Source of the DNA: UBA9620 sp965220695
GTDB taxonomy: Bacteria > Acidobacteriota > Vicinamibacteria > Vicinamibacterales > UBA8438
Assembly (NCBI GenBank): GCA_965220695.1
Contig: OZ244838.1
Coordinates: 2,170,001-2,234,000, forward strand
Length of the DNA stretch: 64,000 nt
Reading direction: 5' to 3'
In this document: in pieces, positions 1 to 9,263 of the stretch
Layout: each line of letters starts with the position of its first letter
How positions within the stretch are numbered: position 1 is the first letter of the stretch
Translations under genes and position numbers: made by a program
Notes under the pieces: model-generated
Databases searched by the model: none
Told to the model about the DNA's origin: nothing
Seen by the model: only the letters and a program-made list of their open reading frames with translations

Positions 1-17
1 CTGACGAACGTATTATC

Positions 18-1196
18 ATGGAACACGTGGCGAGTCGGATGATTACCCGCGCGGCCCAGGACCTGGTCACGCGGGCGCTCGCGCGAAGCCCCGTCGTCGC
101 CGTGGTCGGGCCTCGTCAATGCGGCAAGACCACCCTGGCCCGACAACTGGTGCCAGCCGACTCGCCCAACTACTTCGACCTCGAAGATCCCGTCAGCCTG
201 GCTCGCCTGGACCAGCCCCGGACGGCGCTCCAGGACCTTGCCGGCACCATCGTCATCGATGAAGTGCAGCACCGGCCGGACCTGTTTCCGATGCTGCGGG
301 TGCTGGTCGACCGTGACCGGAACCCGGCCCGGTTCCTCGTTCTGGGAAGCGCCGCCCCGACCTTGCTGCGGCAGAGCGCCGAGTCGCTGGCCGGCCGCAT
401 CGAATATGTCGAGCTCACCGGCTTCCAGGTCGCCGAACTCGGGGCGGCGTGCATGCCGGCGCTTTGGATCCGGGGCGGTTTCCCACGATCGGTGCTGGCC
501 GCCAGCGATGCCGACAGTCTGGCCTGGCGGAAGTCCTTCATCCAGTCGTTTGTCGAGCGCGACCTGCCGCAGTTCGGCGCCGACCTCGGCGCGCCGGCGT
601 TACACCGGTTCCTGGCGATGCTCGCGCACTACCACGGCCAGATCATCAACATCGCCGAGTTCGCGGCGGCGCTCGACATCGCCCAGGCGACCGTGCGGCG
701 CTACCTGGACCTGCTCGAGCATCTCTTTCTGATCCGTCAGTTGCGCCCGTGGCGCGAAAATCTGCGCAAGCGGCAGGTCAAGCGCGCCAAGGTCTACTTC
801 CGCGACGCCGGCCTGTATCACCATCTGATCGGCGTCGGGACGATGGACGCCTTGCAGACGCACCCGCGAATCGGCGCATCCTGGGAAGGGTTCATTCTCG
901 AGAAGGTCCTTGTCGAGTCAGCGCCCGATCAGGTCCACTTCTGGGCCACTCACAACGGCGCCGAACTCGACCTGCTGCTGTTGGCCCAGGGCCGGCGGGT
1001 AGGGGTGGAGATCAAGCGCACCGACGCGCCGCGCCGGACACGCTCGATGGCGGTCGCCGTGAACGACCTCAAGCTGGACGCGCTGCGCGTCGTCTATCCG
1101 GGCGAGATGCGATACGTCATCGACAGTCGGATCACCGCCGTGCCGGCCGGCGCGCCGTTTTCGTTGTCCGACGTACACGCTGATGGGCGCGGGTGA
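18..1196 (+). CDS. AAA+ ATPase with DUF4143 domain
   Basis: This is a 392-residue protein of the AAA_14/DUF4143 family, of unproven cellular role. Residues about 25-45 hold a Walker A motif (GPRQCGKTTL), and a Walker B-like stretch (TIVIDEVQHRP) follows near residue 80. The C-terminal half has the DUF4143 pattern: a winged-helix-like segment (TVRRYLDLLEHLFLIRQL) and then a PD-(D/E)XK-like end (NGAELDLLLLAQGRRVGVEIKRT) whose D, E and K positions are kept. The length is normal for the family. The start could be ATG 18 or ATG 39. A decayed antitoxin lies directly downstream. Such ATPases are common in accessory DNA, and no specific substrate is known. Confidence 0.88.
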   Translation: MEHVASRMITRAAQDLVTRALARSPVVAVVGPRQCGKTTLARQLVPADSPNYFDLEDPVSLARLDQPRTALQDLAGTIVIDEVQHRPDLFPMLRVLVDRDRNPARFLVLGSAAPTLLRQSAESLAGRIEYVELTGFQVAELGAACMPALWIRGGFPRSVLAASDADSLAWRKSFIQSFVERDLPQFGADLGAPALHRFLAMLAHYHGQIINIAEFAAALDIAQATVRRYLDLLEHLFLIRQLRPWRENLRKRQVKRAKVYFRDAGLYHHLIGVGTMDALQTHPRIGASWEGFILEKVLVESAPDQVHFWATHNGAELDLLLLAQGRRVGVEIKRTDAPRRTRSMAVAVNDLKLDALRVVYPGEMRYVIDSRITAVPAGAPFSLSDVHADGRG

Positions 1197-1206
1197 TACT
1201 CGTGCA

Positions 1207-1456
1207 CGTCTGGCGTCGCCGAGCAGCTTGGCGGGGCTGACCTGCTCGGGTGCGTGATCCTGTCCGATGCCGACCTGGCCAGAGCCGTCGAATCAGGGTT
1301 CGCCGTGGAGACGATACGGGCGCTCAGGCAACCGGCCTGACAGACCTGGAGGTGAGCGATCTCATCATCAACCTCCGACACCGCGACGCGGCGCGCATCA
1401 CCTTGTCCCGAATCGAGGCGGTCGCGTACGACCCTGGATTGTTCTCTTTCGGATGA
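1207..1456 (+). pseudogene. Decayed Xre/MbcA/ParS-type antitoxin
   Basis: Two reading frames together resemble the C-terminal toxin-binding part of Xre/MbcA/ParS antitoxins. The first frame reads LLGCVILSDADLARAVESG and ends at a TGA near 1340. The second resumes with LTDLEVSDLIINLRHRDAAR and ends at 1456. The family pattern is roughly a GLTD-x-E segment, then a TLRHR segment, then LSRIE. Both frames keep it in order, but a frameshift and stop split it, and no full start is present. No RES-domain or other partner toxin is visible nearby. The assignment rests on motif memory only. Confidence 0.4.
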
Positions 1457-1546
1457 TGACGCCGTTCCGGGCGGCGCACAGTTCTCGGTGTCCGAGGGCG
1501 CGGCGTCCGTCACGTTGTTGATGCGCCGCCCTTGCCCGCGAGGACG

Positions 1547-2323
1547 TCACGCACGACCTCGGCCACTTCCCTCTTGCTGCGCTGCAGCAATTCGATTTCG
1601 GATGGTGTCAACATCCGGGGAGCGGGCGAGGTACCGAGCTTCCGATTGAGTAAGGCAGTCGAAGGCGTGACCGAACTGGTCCCGCCACCACAACTCAAGG
1701 TCCGATCCGTGCTTTTCTCTGAGCTCATGCAGTTGTTCCGTTGAAGCGTTCAGCTTTGCCGAATAGCGCTTGCCGGTCAAGCCGACGGACCCGATGACCA
1801 TACCCCCCTGGGTCTCGACCCAGCCGCGCAGATTCGCCAGGGTGCCGCCCTGGCCGATGAAGTCGTCCACCATCACGTATTCGCGTCCCGTGGCGACGCC
1901 GCCCGTGAATACGGCCTGCCGGGCGAGGCGGCCGTAGCCGTCCGCACCCGTGTGGGATACGACATTGGACTGCACGACAGTGTCTTCATCTTCCAATCCG
2001 AGCCGCTCGCTCAGCAGTCTCGCCAATGCGATGGGAATCGCATTGACTCCGTCGCGCTCGTAGGCGTGGGCGCTGACCAGCACCGGCGCGCCGTCCACGC
2101 TTGCCGCGTCGATCAGCGTGCGTACGGCGGCCATGCCCGTCTCGTCGACCAACGCATCAACCAGCCGCGCCGCAGCCGCGGCGTCACCCGACTTCGCTGC
2201 ATGGTACTCCGGGTACCGTGTGGTTCGGCTCTCTGCGGCCAGCAACACCGCGTCCGGGAACTCGCGCCACACCACCCGTGGCGGCTGGGTCATCGCCTCG
2301 ATCTCCGAACGAGCGCGCTCCAT
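1547..2323 (-). CDS. Phosphoribosyltransferase-fold protein
   Basis: This 258-residue protein has a type I phosphoribosyltransferase signature. The PRPP-binding loop is clear in the stretch YVMVDDFIGQGGTLANLRGW (residues about 150-170): two acidic residues after a hydrophobic strand, then a glycine-rich loop ending in Thr. The N-terminal 100 residues and the C-terminal 60 residues are not recognisable. ATG 2323 is taken as the start; an internal ATG ten codons later is an alternative. The substrate cannot be told from the sequence. It is transcribed away from the PLD-family gene, with about 370 bases between them. It may belong to a mobile or defence-related cluster, but that is only context. 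Confidence 0.7.
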   Translation of the reverse strand: MERARSEIEAMTQPPRVVWREFPDAVLLAAESRTTRYPEYHAAKSGDAAAAARLVDALVDETGMAAVRTLIDAASVDGAPVLVSAHAYERDGVNAIPIALARLLSERLGLEDEDTVVQSNVVSHTGADGYGRLARQAVFTGGVATGREYVMVDDFIGQGGTLANLRGWVETQGGMVIGSVGLTGKRYSAKLNASTEQLHELREKHGSDLELWWRDQFGHAFDCLTQSEARYLARSPDVDTIRNRIAAAQQEGSGRGRA

Positions 2324-2696
2324 GTCCGTGCATTGCGGGGGCCGGAAACGTGCACGTCATGCGTACGGCATCGAACCGCTCATCCTTCTTCGCCATGAGC
2401 GATCTCGGCAAGATATATTGTTTGATATGGGCAGTTCAGCTCTCAAGATCGCCGCTCTCAACGCATTTGAACAACCCCAAGCCGAAGTGCGACCCGTAGC
2501 CGATTGCGATGGGACCCCGAACCGGGTGCGAAAATTCCAGCCGAATGGCGAATTCGCCAATTACTGTTACACAAGAATGTCATAAGCGGTGCTGGCTGCC
2601 AGGACCGGGGTCGGCCGATGGGGCGATGGAGAATGCGTGGATCATGACCGGGCAAGGGTGGCAGAGTCCACAAAGGGGGAAGACTATGGTGTCGCT
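2324..2696. other. Divergent intergenic region, no gene seen
   Basis: This region of about 370 bases lies between the divergent phosphoribosyltransferase and PLD-family genes. ORFs here are short, overlap on both strands and have no family resemblance. A locally AT-rich patch near 2410-2430 (GATATATTGTTTGATATGGG) could hold promoter elements. A purine-rich stretch (GGGGGAAG, 2676-2683) lies 13 bases before ATG 2697, slightly far for a ribosome binding site. Confidence 0.4.
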
Positions 2697-3971
2697 ATGG
2701 ATCGGCCTGGATCGGTCCGCTTTCGAGGGGCCGTGGAGCGCGTGCGAGAGAAGGCCATGTTCCTGACGACCAGCGCGCTGAGAACGCGGTTCGAGTCGAA
2801 TCTCGCCCGGTCGACGCGAGTCGATATCGCGACTGCATGGGCGACGGAGGGGTCGGCGCTGGACCTGCTTTGCGAAGCCGCACGAACCGGGGGCGTGAAG
2901 GTCCGCGCGATCGTCGGAACTTTCGGCAATGCGACCGACCCGGACGCGCTCGAGCGTTTGCGCGAGATCGGGAATCTTCGCTTGGCCGCGGGCGATCGGG
3001 CGATGTTTCATCCGAAGGTTTACATATTCCGGGGTGCGGCTCGGGCCTGCGCGTGGATTGGTAGCGCGAACTTGACCGGGCCGGGATTCGCCCGCAACGA
3101 GGAGGTGGTGCACGAAACCGAGAGAGTCGCCGATGCAGAGTCCTGGTTCGCGCGGCGCTGGAAGGCATGCGGTCCGCTGGCGCCGGGCGCGATCGACGAC
3201 TACCGCAAGCGGTGCCGCAGGCAGGGCGTATCGAGCCTAGTGCGTCTTGTCGGAGGGACCGCGAAGCGGCTCGCCTGTCTGCGGGGCGCGGATGGGTGGA
3301 AAGCCTATCTCGCAGCGCTCGAAGAGTGCGACGAATCCTGGCGAGACGAAGGATTTGGATGGTCGGTGCTCGACGAGCGGGACAGCTACGTTCAGACGAT
3401 CGCGGAGGCCGGCCGCATCGCCCGGTCGGAAAGCTGGATTGGTTTGCCGCGGACAAGCACGGCGATGTTGTTGGGATTGGACAATTCGGACGGGACCTGG
3501 GGTCTGCTCGGATCTATGGGCGCGGCGGGGACCGCGAAGCAGGTGTTCATGCGGTCTCGCGAGCCGGACGACCGACGTGTCCTGAGGCGGCTGCGGCAGT
3601 CCGTGGATCGCGTAATCCGGGCCGATGAGGGCGAGGTCGCCAGCGTGGCCGTCAGTGTGCTCGAAGACCTGTGTCCCAGGGATGGAATTGGTTTGCCCGG
3701 ATTCGGGCCCGGTGTCGTGACGCGATTGTTGACGCTGGCGCGGCCGGACAGGCTGGTGTCGGTCAACGACGGGTCGAGAAACGGGCTGGGCAAGCTGTTC
3801 AGGCTTGCGCCAACGACCCTTGGCGCGCCGCAGAACTACGGTCGCCTGCTCGAAGAGTTGTCCAAATTGCCGTGGTACGGGGACCGCCCCGGTGGCTCGG
3901 AGAGAGAACGCCGGCTGTGGTCGATGCGGGCGGCTCTCATCGATAGTTTCGTCTACGAGCCGCTTCGATAG
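2697..3971 (+). CDS. Phospholipase D-fold nuclease-like protein
   Basis: The protein has 424 residues from ATG 2697. Its N-terminal third is a PLDc_2-like domain. The HxK motif is visible in MFHPKVYIFRG, and the following WIGSANLTGPGF and NEE complete a half-site of the PLD superfamily, so the active form is probably a dimer, as in related nucleases. The remaining 280 residues are not recognised and may bind DNA or mediate assembly. Some members of this superfamily are restriction-type nucleases, and a role in defence is inferred only from the neighbouring CRISPR locus. Possible starts are GTG 2589, ATG 2697 and ATG 2757. The N-terminus before 2757 looks unconserved, so the true start is uncertain. 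Confidence 0.7.
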   Translation: MDRPGSVRFRGAVERVREKAMFLTTSALRTRFESNLARSTRVDIATAWATEGSALDLLCEAARTGGVKVRAIVGTFGNATDPDALERLREIGNLRLAAGDRAMFHPKVYIFRGAARACAWIGSANLTGPGFARNEEVVHETERVADAESWFARRWKACGPLAPGAIDDYRKRCRRQGVSSLVRLVGGTAKRLACLRGADGWKAYLAALEECDESWRDEGFGWSVLDERDSYVQTIAEAGRIARSESWIGLPRTSTAMLLGLDNSDGTWGLLGSMGAAGTAKQVFMRSREPDDRRVLRRLRQSVDRVIRADEGEVASVAVSVLEDLCPRDGIGLPGFGPGVVTRLLTLARPDRLVSVNDGSRNGLGKLFRLAPTTLGAPQNYGRLLEELSKLPWYGDRPGGSERERRLWSMRAALIDSFVYEPLR

Positions 3972-4298
3972 CGAACCGGATCAGACACCATGGGGATGAC
4001 GTCGGGCGGTCGGGTGGTATCGACGCGGTTCGAGCACGGCTCGCGCCGGTGGTCTTGCGTGGCCAATGTACGGCCGCAGGGGACAATAGGACGGGCTCAC
4101 CGCCCTCAAACGAATCCGGTATCCGTCAAGATGGGGAGGGTACCGGCTCAGGGAGAATTCGACAAAGGGTCCGCGCAGAACTAACCCGACTTCCGCAACT
4201 CGGCGTTGAAAACTCCCAAAAAGCCTGATTTTACTGAATTGTTTCCCCAAAGGTCGGCACTACACGACGCTGCGCGGAGTGCGTGGTGGGACGTAGTG
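3972..4298. other. Intergenic, probably IS-flanking debris
   Basis: No credible coding sequence is seen in these 327 bases. The segment 4160-4300 has a lower GC content than its surroundings and adjoins the stop of the transposase remnant, so it may contain the eroded end of that element. No inverted terminal repeat could be paired by eye. Confidence 0.35.
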
Positions 4299-4990
4299 TC
4301 AGGTGGTGAGGCGTGGCGCGGGCTGTGTCGGCAGTTGCAGATTGAGTTGGTGCAGCAGCAGAGCGTGCTCCCTGTTCGGCCGGGTATGGCGCGGCAGGAC
4401 GAGCTGCCGGCCATCGGTCGTCGGCAGATGCACATCGACCATCTGGAGGGTGGCGAACGTCTCCAGGATGGCGCGAAGGGTCAGGCCGGGGGCGTGCGGC
4501 CGGGCCAGGTTCTTCAGGGTGACGAGCAACCTGGTCTTCTGCGCATTCCGGTGAAGTTGAACGCCGAATCCGGGGAACGTGAACACGGATTCCGGCGAAC
4601 GTGAACGCTCGTCGGAGCGCAGCGACGTTGGTCGGTCAGCAGGGCCGGCAGCCCCAACTGCTCCAGCGCCCACAGGCCCACCTGCTCCACCCCGACGCGA
4701 CGGAGGCGGACCTGGCGCAGCAAGTGAACATCGACCCGTTGCACGTCTGTCCGTCCGGCGGCCGTCCCGTCCCCCGCTGCGCCGCGGGCGACCAATTGCG
4801 CGGCGATCCGCTGCGCTTCGTGTTCGACGGCGGGCGGGCAATCGGGCACCAGGAGCGCCTGGCCGGACAAGACGTCGTCGATGCGGGTGTACAACAGCGG
4901 CCAGTATGCCTGGGGGATGTCGAAGTGGCGCCCGAGATTGAGCAGGGTGCGCTGACGGACGGTGTTTCCGACGCGCTCGGAGTGGACAAG
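4299..4990 (-). mobile_element. IS1634-like transposase remnant, internally deleted
   Basis: Pieces of one transposase are read in different minus-strand frames. The N-terminal part begins near 4990 with LVHSERVGNTVRQRTLLNL and runs to VEQVGLWALEQLGLPALLTD near 4625. The C-terminal part resumes in another frame near 4590 (GVQLHRNAQKTRLLV) and passes through LPTTDGRQLVLPRHTRPNRE to a stop at 4299. The catalytic middle is missing, so the element is dead. Its first residues follow the CARF gene fragment directly, which suggests the element inserted into, or was fused to, that gene. The family assignment to the IS1634/IS4 superfamily is from remembered N-terminal patterns. No intact terminal repeats were found. 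Confidence 0.6.
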
Positions 4991-5370
4991 GCGATGTAGG
5001 TGAGAAACGAGAAGTGCCGAAAGCCGTGCGTCACGTCCACGGTGAGATCGACATCGTCTGGAACCGCGTCAGTGACGCGCTTGACATACTCGTTGACGTC
5101 GCTCTGGGCATCGCCGGCGGGTACGTCAACGCGTTCGACCCCGCACCGGCCACGCAGGGCCTGTTCGAGCCGCGGCCAGCCATCGTTCGCCGCTTGCCAC
5201 GTGCAGATGGCCAGTACGCGATTGGGGCGGTCCTCGTGCGGCAGCAGTTCGAACAGAGCCGCAGGAGCGAGCGGCGCCTCCACCTCGCGCTCACCGAGGC
5301 TGTAGCGCACTACGCGCGGATTCGTCCCGAGTACCGTCAACAAGAGATGTTCTCGCGTCATGAGCGTCAT
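4990..5370 (-). pseudogene. Truncated CARF-domain protein (DxTHG, TM1812/Csx1-like)
   Basis: The surviving 127 residues match the N-terminal CARF (CRISPR-associated Rossmann fold) region of the TM1812/DxTHG family. A first strand and loop read LLTVLGTNPRVVRYSL, and the hallmark motif reads LTVDVTHGFRHFSFLTYIAL. In family members this domain binds cyclic oligoadenylate made by type III CRISPR systems and is usually followed by a HEPN RNase or another effector. Here the reading frame breaks right after the motif, at the junction with a transposase remnant, so the effector half is lost. The gene lies about 100 bases downstream of the Csb3/Cas8-like gene on the same strand. No type III genes are seen in the window. 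Confidence 0.72.
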
Positions 5371-5466
5371 GGTCGTCAGCGTCAGGGACCGGACGGCACC
5401 TGCTCGGGCTGATCATGCGCCACTACGGAGCAGACCCCTACGCTGCTCGCCTCTTCGGCGGTGGTG

Positions 5467-6411
5467 TCATGCCTGCCATACCACCTCCGGGGGACCGAAG
5501 GTGCCGTAGCCGCCCGAACCGGACCTACGGATCGGTGATCGGAGAACCCTGTCGACACCCCATGCCCGGAACCAGATGTGGCGATCACTGGCGGTCGGGT
5601 GATCGTAGGCATGAGCCAGCAGCGACCTGACGGCGTGCAGCGAGGCTGGCCGGCACCAGAGAGGCCACGAATAGTGGCCTGCTTTCCATGACCCGGAGCA
5701 TCCCTGAGTAAGCGTTCGCTCGCGGCCCGCGAATACCGGCTGCAGGCTCAACCCCAATACGGCGAGCGCTTCGGGTCCGGAATTGGTGCGCTTCGGATCG
5801 GGGCCAGACTTGGGCGCGGGATCGTTGGCTCGTAGTGCGTACACGCGGTCGTCGACGACGTCCCACCCAAGCGAAGGCAATTCATTCTGGTAGTTCCATG
5901 GACCCGTTAGGCCCACCAAGATGTCCTCCCGCGTTGCGCCGTGCAGGATCCTGCGAGTCATGTCCAGAAACTTCTGCTGCCCAGCCGTAAAGTAGAAGTC
6001 AGACGGCTTGGCCACGCCTTGATTGTCCAGGCTGCCTTCAGCCACGAGCGCCGATGCCAAGGCGCCGCTTGTGTCGCCATGGTCGACGTAGTCGGGGAGA
6101 CATGAGCGGATATAGTCTCGAATGTCGGACGGCCCGAGCTTCAGGTCGTCGCCCTTGGGCATCGCCGACCCGTCAGGGCGCCTGGGGTTTGCGGCAGGCC
6201 CCTTCTCCCATCGCGCGACAACATGCAGAACCTGGTCGACGATCCGTTCAACGGCGAATTCCTCGTCCGTCACCGCACGGGGCGTGATGTCGTCACTCCA
6301 CCACAATCGCGGCTGTTCGTCTTCGCCAGCGAACGCAACCTGCACGCCGAGGGCGGCCAGGAAGCCCAACGGGTTCGTACCCTCGAGTCCAGCGAGACAC
6401 GTCCCATTCAC
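5467..6411 (-). CDS. Csb3/Cas8-like subunit of type I-G CRISPR-Cas
   Basis: This is a 314-residue protein starting at GTG 6411, which overlaps the cas3 stop by one base (TAGTG) and so implies translational coupling. The N-terminal motif CLAGLEGTNPLGFLAALGVQ is typical of the small Csb3/Cas8-type or Cas3-extension family found next to cas3 in type I-G (I-U) loci. By position it is the likely large-subunit or Cas3-associated component of the Cascade-like complex. No catalytic motif is expected or seen. An upstream extension of 21 codons is open, but it overlaps cas3 heavily and looks unconserved. No full-length Csx17-type Cas8 occurs in the window, so this may be the only such subunit. The exact family name is less certain than its membership in the system. 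Confidence 0.75.
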   Translation of the reverse strand: MNGTCLAGLEGTNPLGFLAALGVQVAFAGEDEQPRLWWSDDITPRAVTDEEFAVERIVDQVLHVVARWEKGPAANPRRPDGSAMPKGDDLKLGPSDIRDYIRSCLPDYVDHGDTSGALASALVAEGSLDNQGVAKPSDFYFTAGQQKFLDMTRRILHGATREDILVGLTGPWNYQNELPSLGWDVVDDRVYALRANDPAPKSGPDPKRTNSGPEALAVLGLSLQPVFAGRERTLTQGCSGSWKAGHYSWPLWCRPASLHAVRSLLAHAYDHPTASDRHIWFRAWGVDRVLRSPIRRSGSGGYGTFGPPEVVWQA

Positions 6412-9263
6412 TACTTCGCCCCCTCCTCGGCGCTCTGCTGATGGTCGGCGAGACGCAGCATAGCTTCGAGCCAAGCCAAGCCGTGGTATCCGTAACGCGC
6501 CACGAGACGCCAGAAACGGTCGGCCATGTCAATCGCCAGTGAATCTGCCGTCAGATCCGAGTTGACCTGCATGGAACGGCCGTCGAACATGTACAAGAGC
6601 ATCTGCGGCTCTGGGTCTTCGGCGACCGGTGGCAGGGGCCGGCCCCACCCGTGATGGGTTCCGACGAGATGCAGCACCAAGTCCCTGTCATGGGCTTCAC
6701 TGAGCACGTCGGCATTGGACGCGATCATGGCCATGCTCGCCACCTCGTGCCTCATTCCCGCCGGATAACGCCGGACGTAACGCGCCGCCGGGAGCGACTT
6801 GGCCAGCGGCGTGTCCCGCCGCAGTTCCAACTCCACGGGGTCGCCTCCTACGAGTTGATCCTGGAAACGCCGATCCACCTTGCCGATGTCGTGAAGCCGG
6901 CCCGCGATGCGCAGATCCTCCACGACCGCTTCATCCAATCCCAGTCGTTCAGCGATGCGCGCGGCACGGTCGCTCACGCCGTCGAGGTGTTGGCGCAGCG
7001 TCACGCCCGCACCGGTCCCTGACCCGACTTCGTCGGATCCATCAAGAGTGGCAGGGTCCACAACAGGCTTATGGGTCCGGAAGTGGCGCTCGGCGAGAAG
7101 ATAGTAGCCGGCATCCGAGTCTGCGTCGTCGAGCCCGACCGGAACGACATCGAAGCCGTTTTTCACCAGCCGTTCGGCCGTAGCGGCGCGCCATGCGGGT
7201 TGATCGCCGGCGTCCACCGATTCCTTCAGCCACGCGTCGATGCGGTCCCGGGCAGGCACATCCACGTTGGCAGCGTCGTTCGGTGCGGCCGGCGGCGCGG
7301 TAGCGAGCAGACGCGGGTCGAGGCGCAGTGTCACCCGACGGCCGTATGCCGATTGGGCGGCGTCTCCCAGATCCGTGACCGGCGTCGTGGAAGAAGGATC
7401 CCACGTGCCCGCGGTCAGGCCGCCTCTTGTCGGATCGACGATCAGCACGTCGCCGGGCCGGATCTTGTCCGGTTCGATGTGCTCAGGGTTCTTGCCGAAT
7501 CCGATCCAGCGCACCCATCCGGCGGCGTTGGTCTGCGAAGAAGACCCGTTGCCGGCTCCCGCGCTCGCCGTGTCGACATCTGCGACCTCGACTTCATCGC
7601 TTCCTGACAGCCACGCCCTGGTCGCGTCGACAGGTACTTGAAGGTACTCGGCCTGGCGGGGCGGGACCAGCCGCAAGGCGTCCGACGAGCGATCCCAACG
7701 CCACAGTATCGAGACATCCGCCGGTCGCTGCTGGTCGATGCCGTGAAGAAACCACCCGACGGACGGTTGCACGATGGGTTCCGGACTGGTTTGCGTCCAG
7801 GCGTCCATATGCGTTTGCAGCAGGAGCGGCGCGCACGCCCTCGGCACGGTTGCGTCGTCGGGGAACTCTCGCAGGGACGTTGGGCCGACGTCGATTGGTC
7901 TGGACTGCTCACGGCGTTTCAACTCTTCCCATGTTCTCTTTATCGCGCCTCCGTATATCGGGTCGGGCCTCCTGGAATCGACGACAGATTTGGGGCCGAT
8001 GATCCACGCACGGGCGGCGCGACCCGTGCGGGCGAAGCAGGTGCCGCGGCGGTCGAGACGGCCGAACCGTTGGCGGAGGCTGTCCACGGCGGCGCATTCG
8101 GTGATAAGCGCATCGAAGCTGAAGTCGGCGCCGACCTCGATCGCCTGCGTGGCAACCACGACGGTCAGTGCATCGGAAGGGCATTCGCCGTCGGGATCGA
8201 CTATCGGACCGATTGTGTCAAGGGCATCCACCCGATCCAGCGGCCTCATTCGCCCCGTCATCAAATGGGTGGCGTACCCTGCACGGGCAAGCACGTTATG
8301 AGTCTCACGGGCGCTACGGACGCGATTCACCACGACACCCACGCTGCGAATTCCAAGGTCGGTCTTGTGGGACCTGGCGATCGACTGCACGATCTTCAAC
8401 ACGGCAGTCGGAAGCGCGTCGCGATTCCGTACCGAAACGAGTTCCGCTTGTTTCCGGGCTTCGACCCTCCGCTTCAACTCTTCGCACGCGTTCATATCCG
8501 TGGAGGGATCCAGCTTGAAGCGCTCGGCGTTCCGGTCGCTGGGTGTCGCCGACATCTCCACAATGGCGAAGCGCCGCGGCAGCACGCCGGCCGGCAACGC
8601 CGAGACCTGGGCGAGTGTCTCCGAGAAGGGAACGCTCAAGTGCACTTCGTCGAGGATCACGAGGCAATCGTTACCGGCGAGCCCGGCATGCACTGGCCGC
8701 ATACCAGGCGATACACCGTATCCGCGGAACAGCAACCGCGAGCCGAACTGATCCACGGTCGACACCACGACCCACGGCTGATCCGGGTAGTGTGCCCATT
8801 CGTGGTCCACTGGAACCCCACCGCGCAAGGCGGCGACTCCGAGCGGCGATCCCGCGTCGCTCAACGCGCACAGCCGCTCGCGGACACGATGCAGGATTGG
8901 CGTTTCTCCGGCAGCGATCCGGTCTCGAATGCGCTCTGCCCGCTGACAAACCTGGTCGACGACGATGCGCCGGTCGATGACAAATATGATGCGCCGCGGC
9001 GATGTCGCCTTGCGAGCCGCCATGGCGAACACGGCAGTATCGAGTACGGCTGTCTTGCCGGCACCGGTCGGCAGATCGATTACCTTCGGCCAGACCCCGC
9101 GACCGAGTACCTGTACCGTCAGCCGACACTGCCACGGAAACGGCGGATGCCCGTGTACGTCACGGAAGAACGCGGTGAAATCGTCGGAGGTGAGTTCGTC
9201 AATCATCGCCGTGTTACTGGATGCTGGTTCGAAGCAGTGTCGGACTCGACGAAGCTCCGTCAA
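6411..9263 (-). CDS. cas3: Cas3 helicase-nuclease, HD domain C-terminal
   Basis: The protein has 950 residues. The helicase comes first: motif I is IDLPTGAGKTAVLD (near residue 65), motif II is CLVILDEVHLS, motif III is EMSATPSD, and motif VI is QRFGRLDRRG. The HD phosphohydrolase-type nuclease follows at the C-terminus with AGRLHDIGKVDRRFQ, MRHEVASMAM and LVGTHHGWGR. Helicase-then-HD order is characteristic of type I-G (I-U) Cas3. The enzyme unwinds and degrades target DNA after Cascade binding. The start shown is TTG 9263, which overlaps the csb2 stop (TTGA). ATG 9206, 19 codons later, is an alternative and gives the more usual N-terminus. All motifs look intact. Confidence 0.95.
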   Translation of the reverse strand: MTELRRVRHCFEPASSNTAMIDELTSDDFTAFFRDVHGHPPFPWQCRLTVQVLGRGVWPKVIDLPTGAGKTAVLDTAVFAMAARKATSPRRIIFVIDRRIVVDQVCQRAERIRDRIAAGETPILHRVRERLCALSDAGSPLGVAALRGGVPVDHEWAHYPDQPWVVVSTVDQFGSRLLFRGYGVSPGMRPVHAGLAGNDCLVILDEVHLSVPFSETLAQVSALPAGVLPRRFAIVEMSATPSDRNAERFKLDPSTDMNACEELKRRVEARKQAELVSVRNRDALPTAVLKIVQSIARSHKTDLGIRSVGVVVNRVRSARETHNVLARAGYATHLMTGRMRPLDRVDALDTIGPIVDPDGECPSDALTVVVATQAIEVGADFSFDALITECAAVDSLRQRFGRLDRRGTCFARTGRAARAWIIGPKSVVDSRRPDPIYGGAIKRTWEELKRREQSRPIDVGPTSLREFPDDATVPRACAPLLLQTHMDAWTQTSPEPIVQPSVGWFLHGIDQQRPADVSILWRWDRSSDALRLVPPRQAEYLQVPVDATRAWLSGSDEVEVADVDTASAGAGNGSSSQTNAAGWVRWIGFGKNPEHIEPDKIRPGDVLIVDPTRGGLTAGTWDPSSTTPVTDLGDAAQSAYGRRVTLRLDPRLLATAPPAAPNDAANVDVPARDRIDAWLKESVDAGDQPAWRAATAERLVKNGFDVVPVGLDDADSDAGYYLLAERHFRTHKPVVDPATLDGSDEVGSGTGAGVTLRQHLDGVSDRAARIAERLGLDEAVVEDLRIAGRLHDIGKVDRRFQDQLVGGDPVELELRRDTPLAKSLPAARYVRRYPAGMRHEVASMAMIASNADVLSEAHDRDLVLHLVGTHHGWGRPLPPVAEDPEPQMLLYMFDGRSMQVNSDLTADSLAIDMADRFWRLVARYGYHGLAWLEAMLRLADHQQSAEEGAK

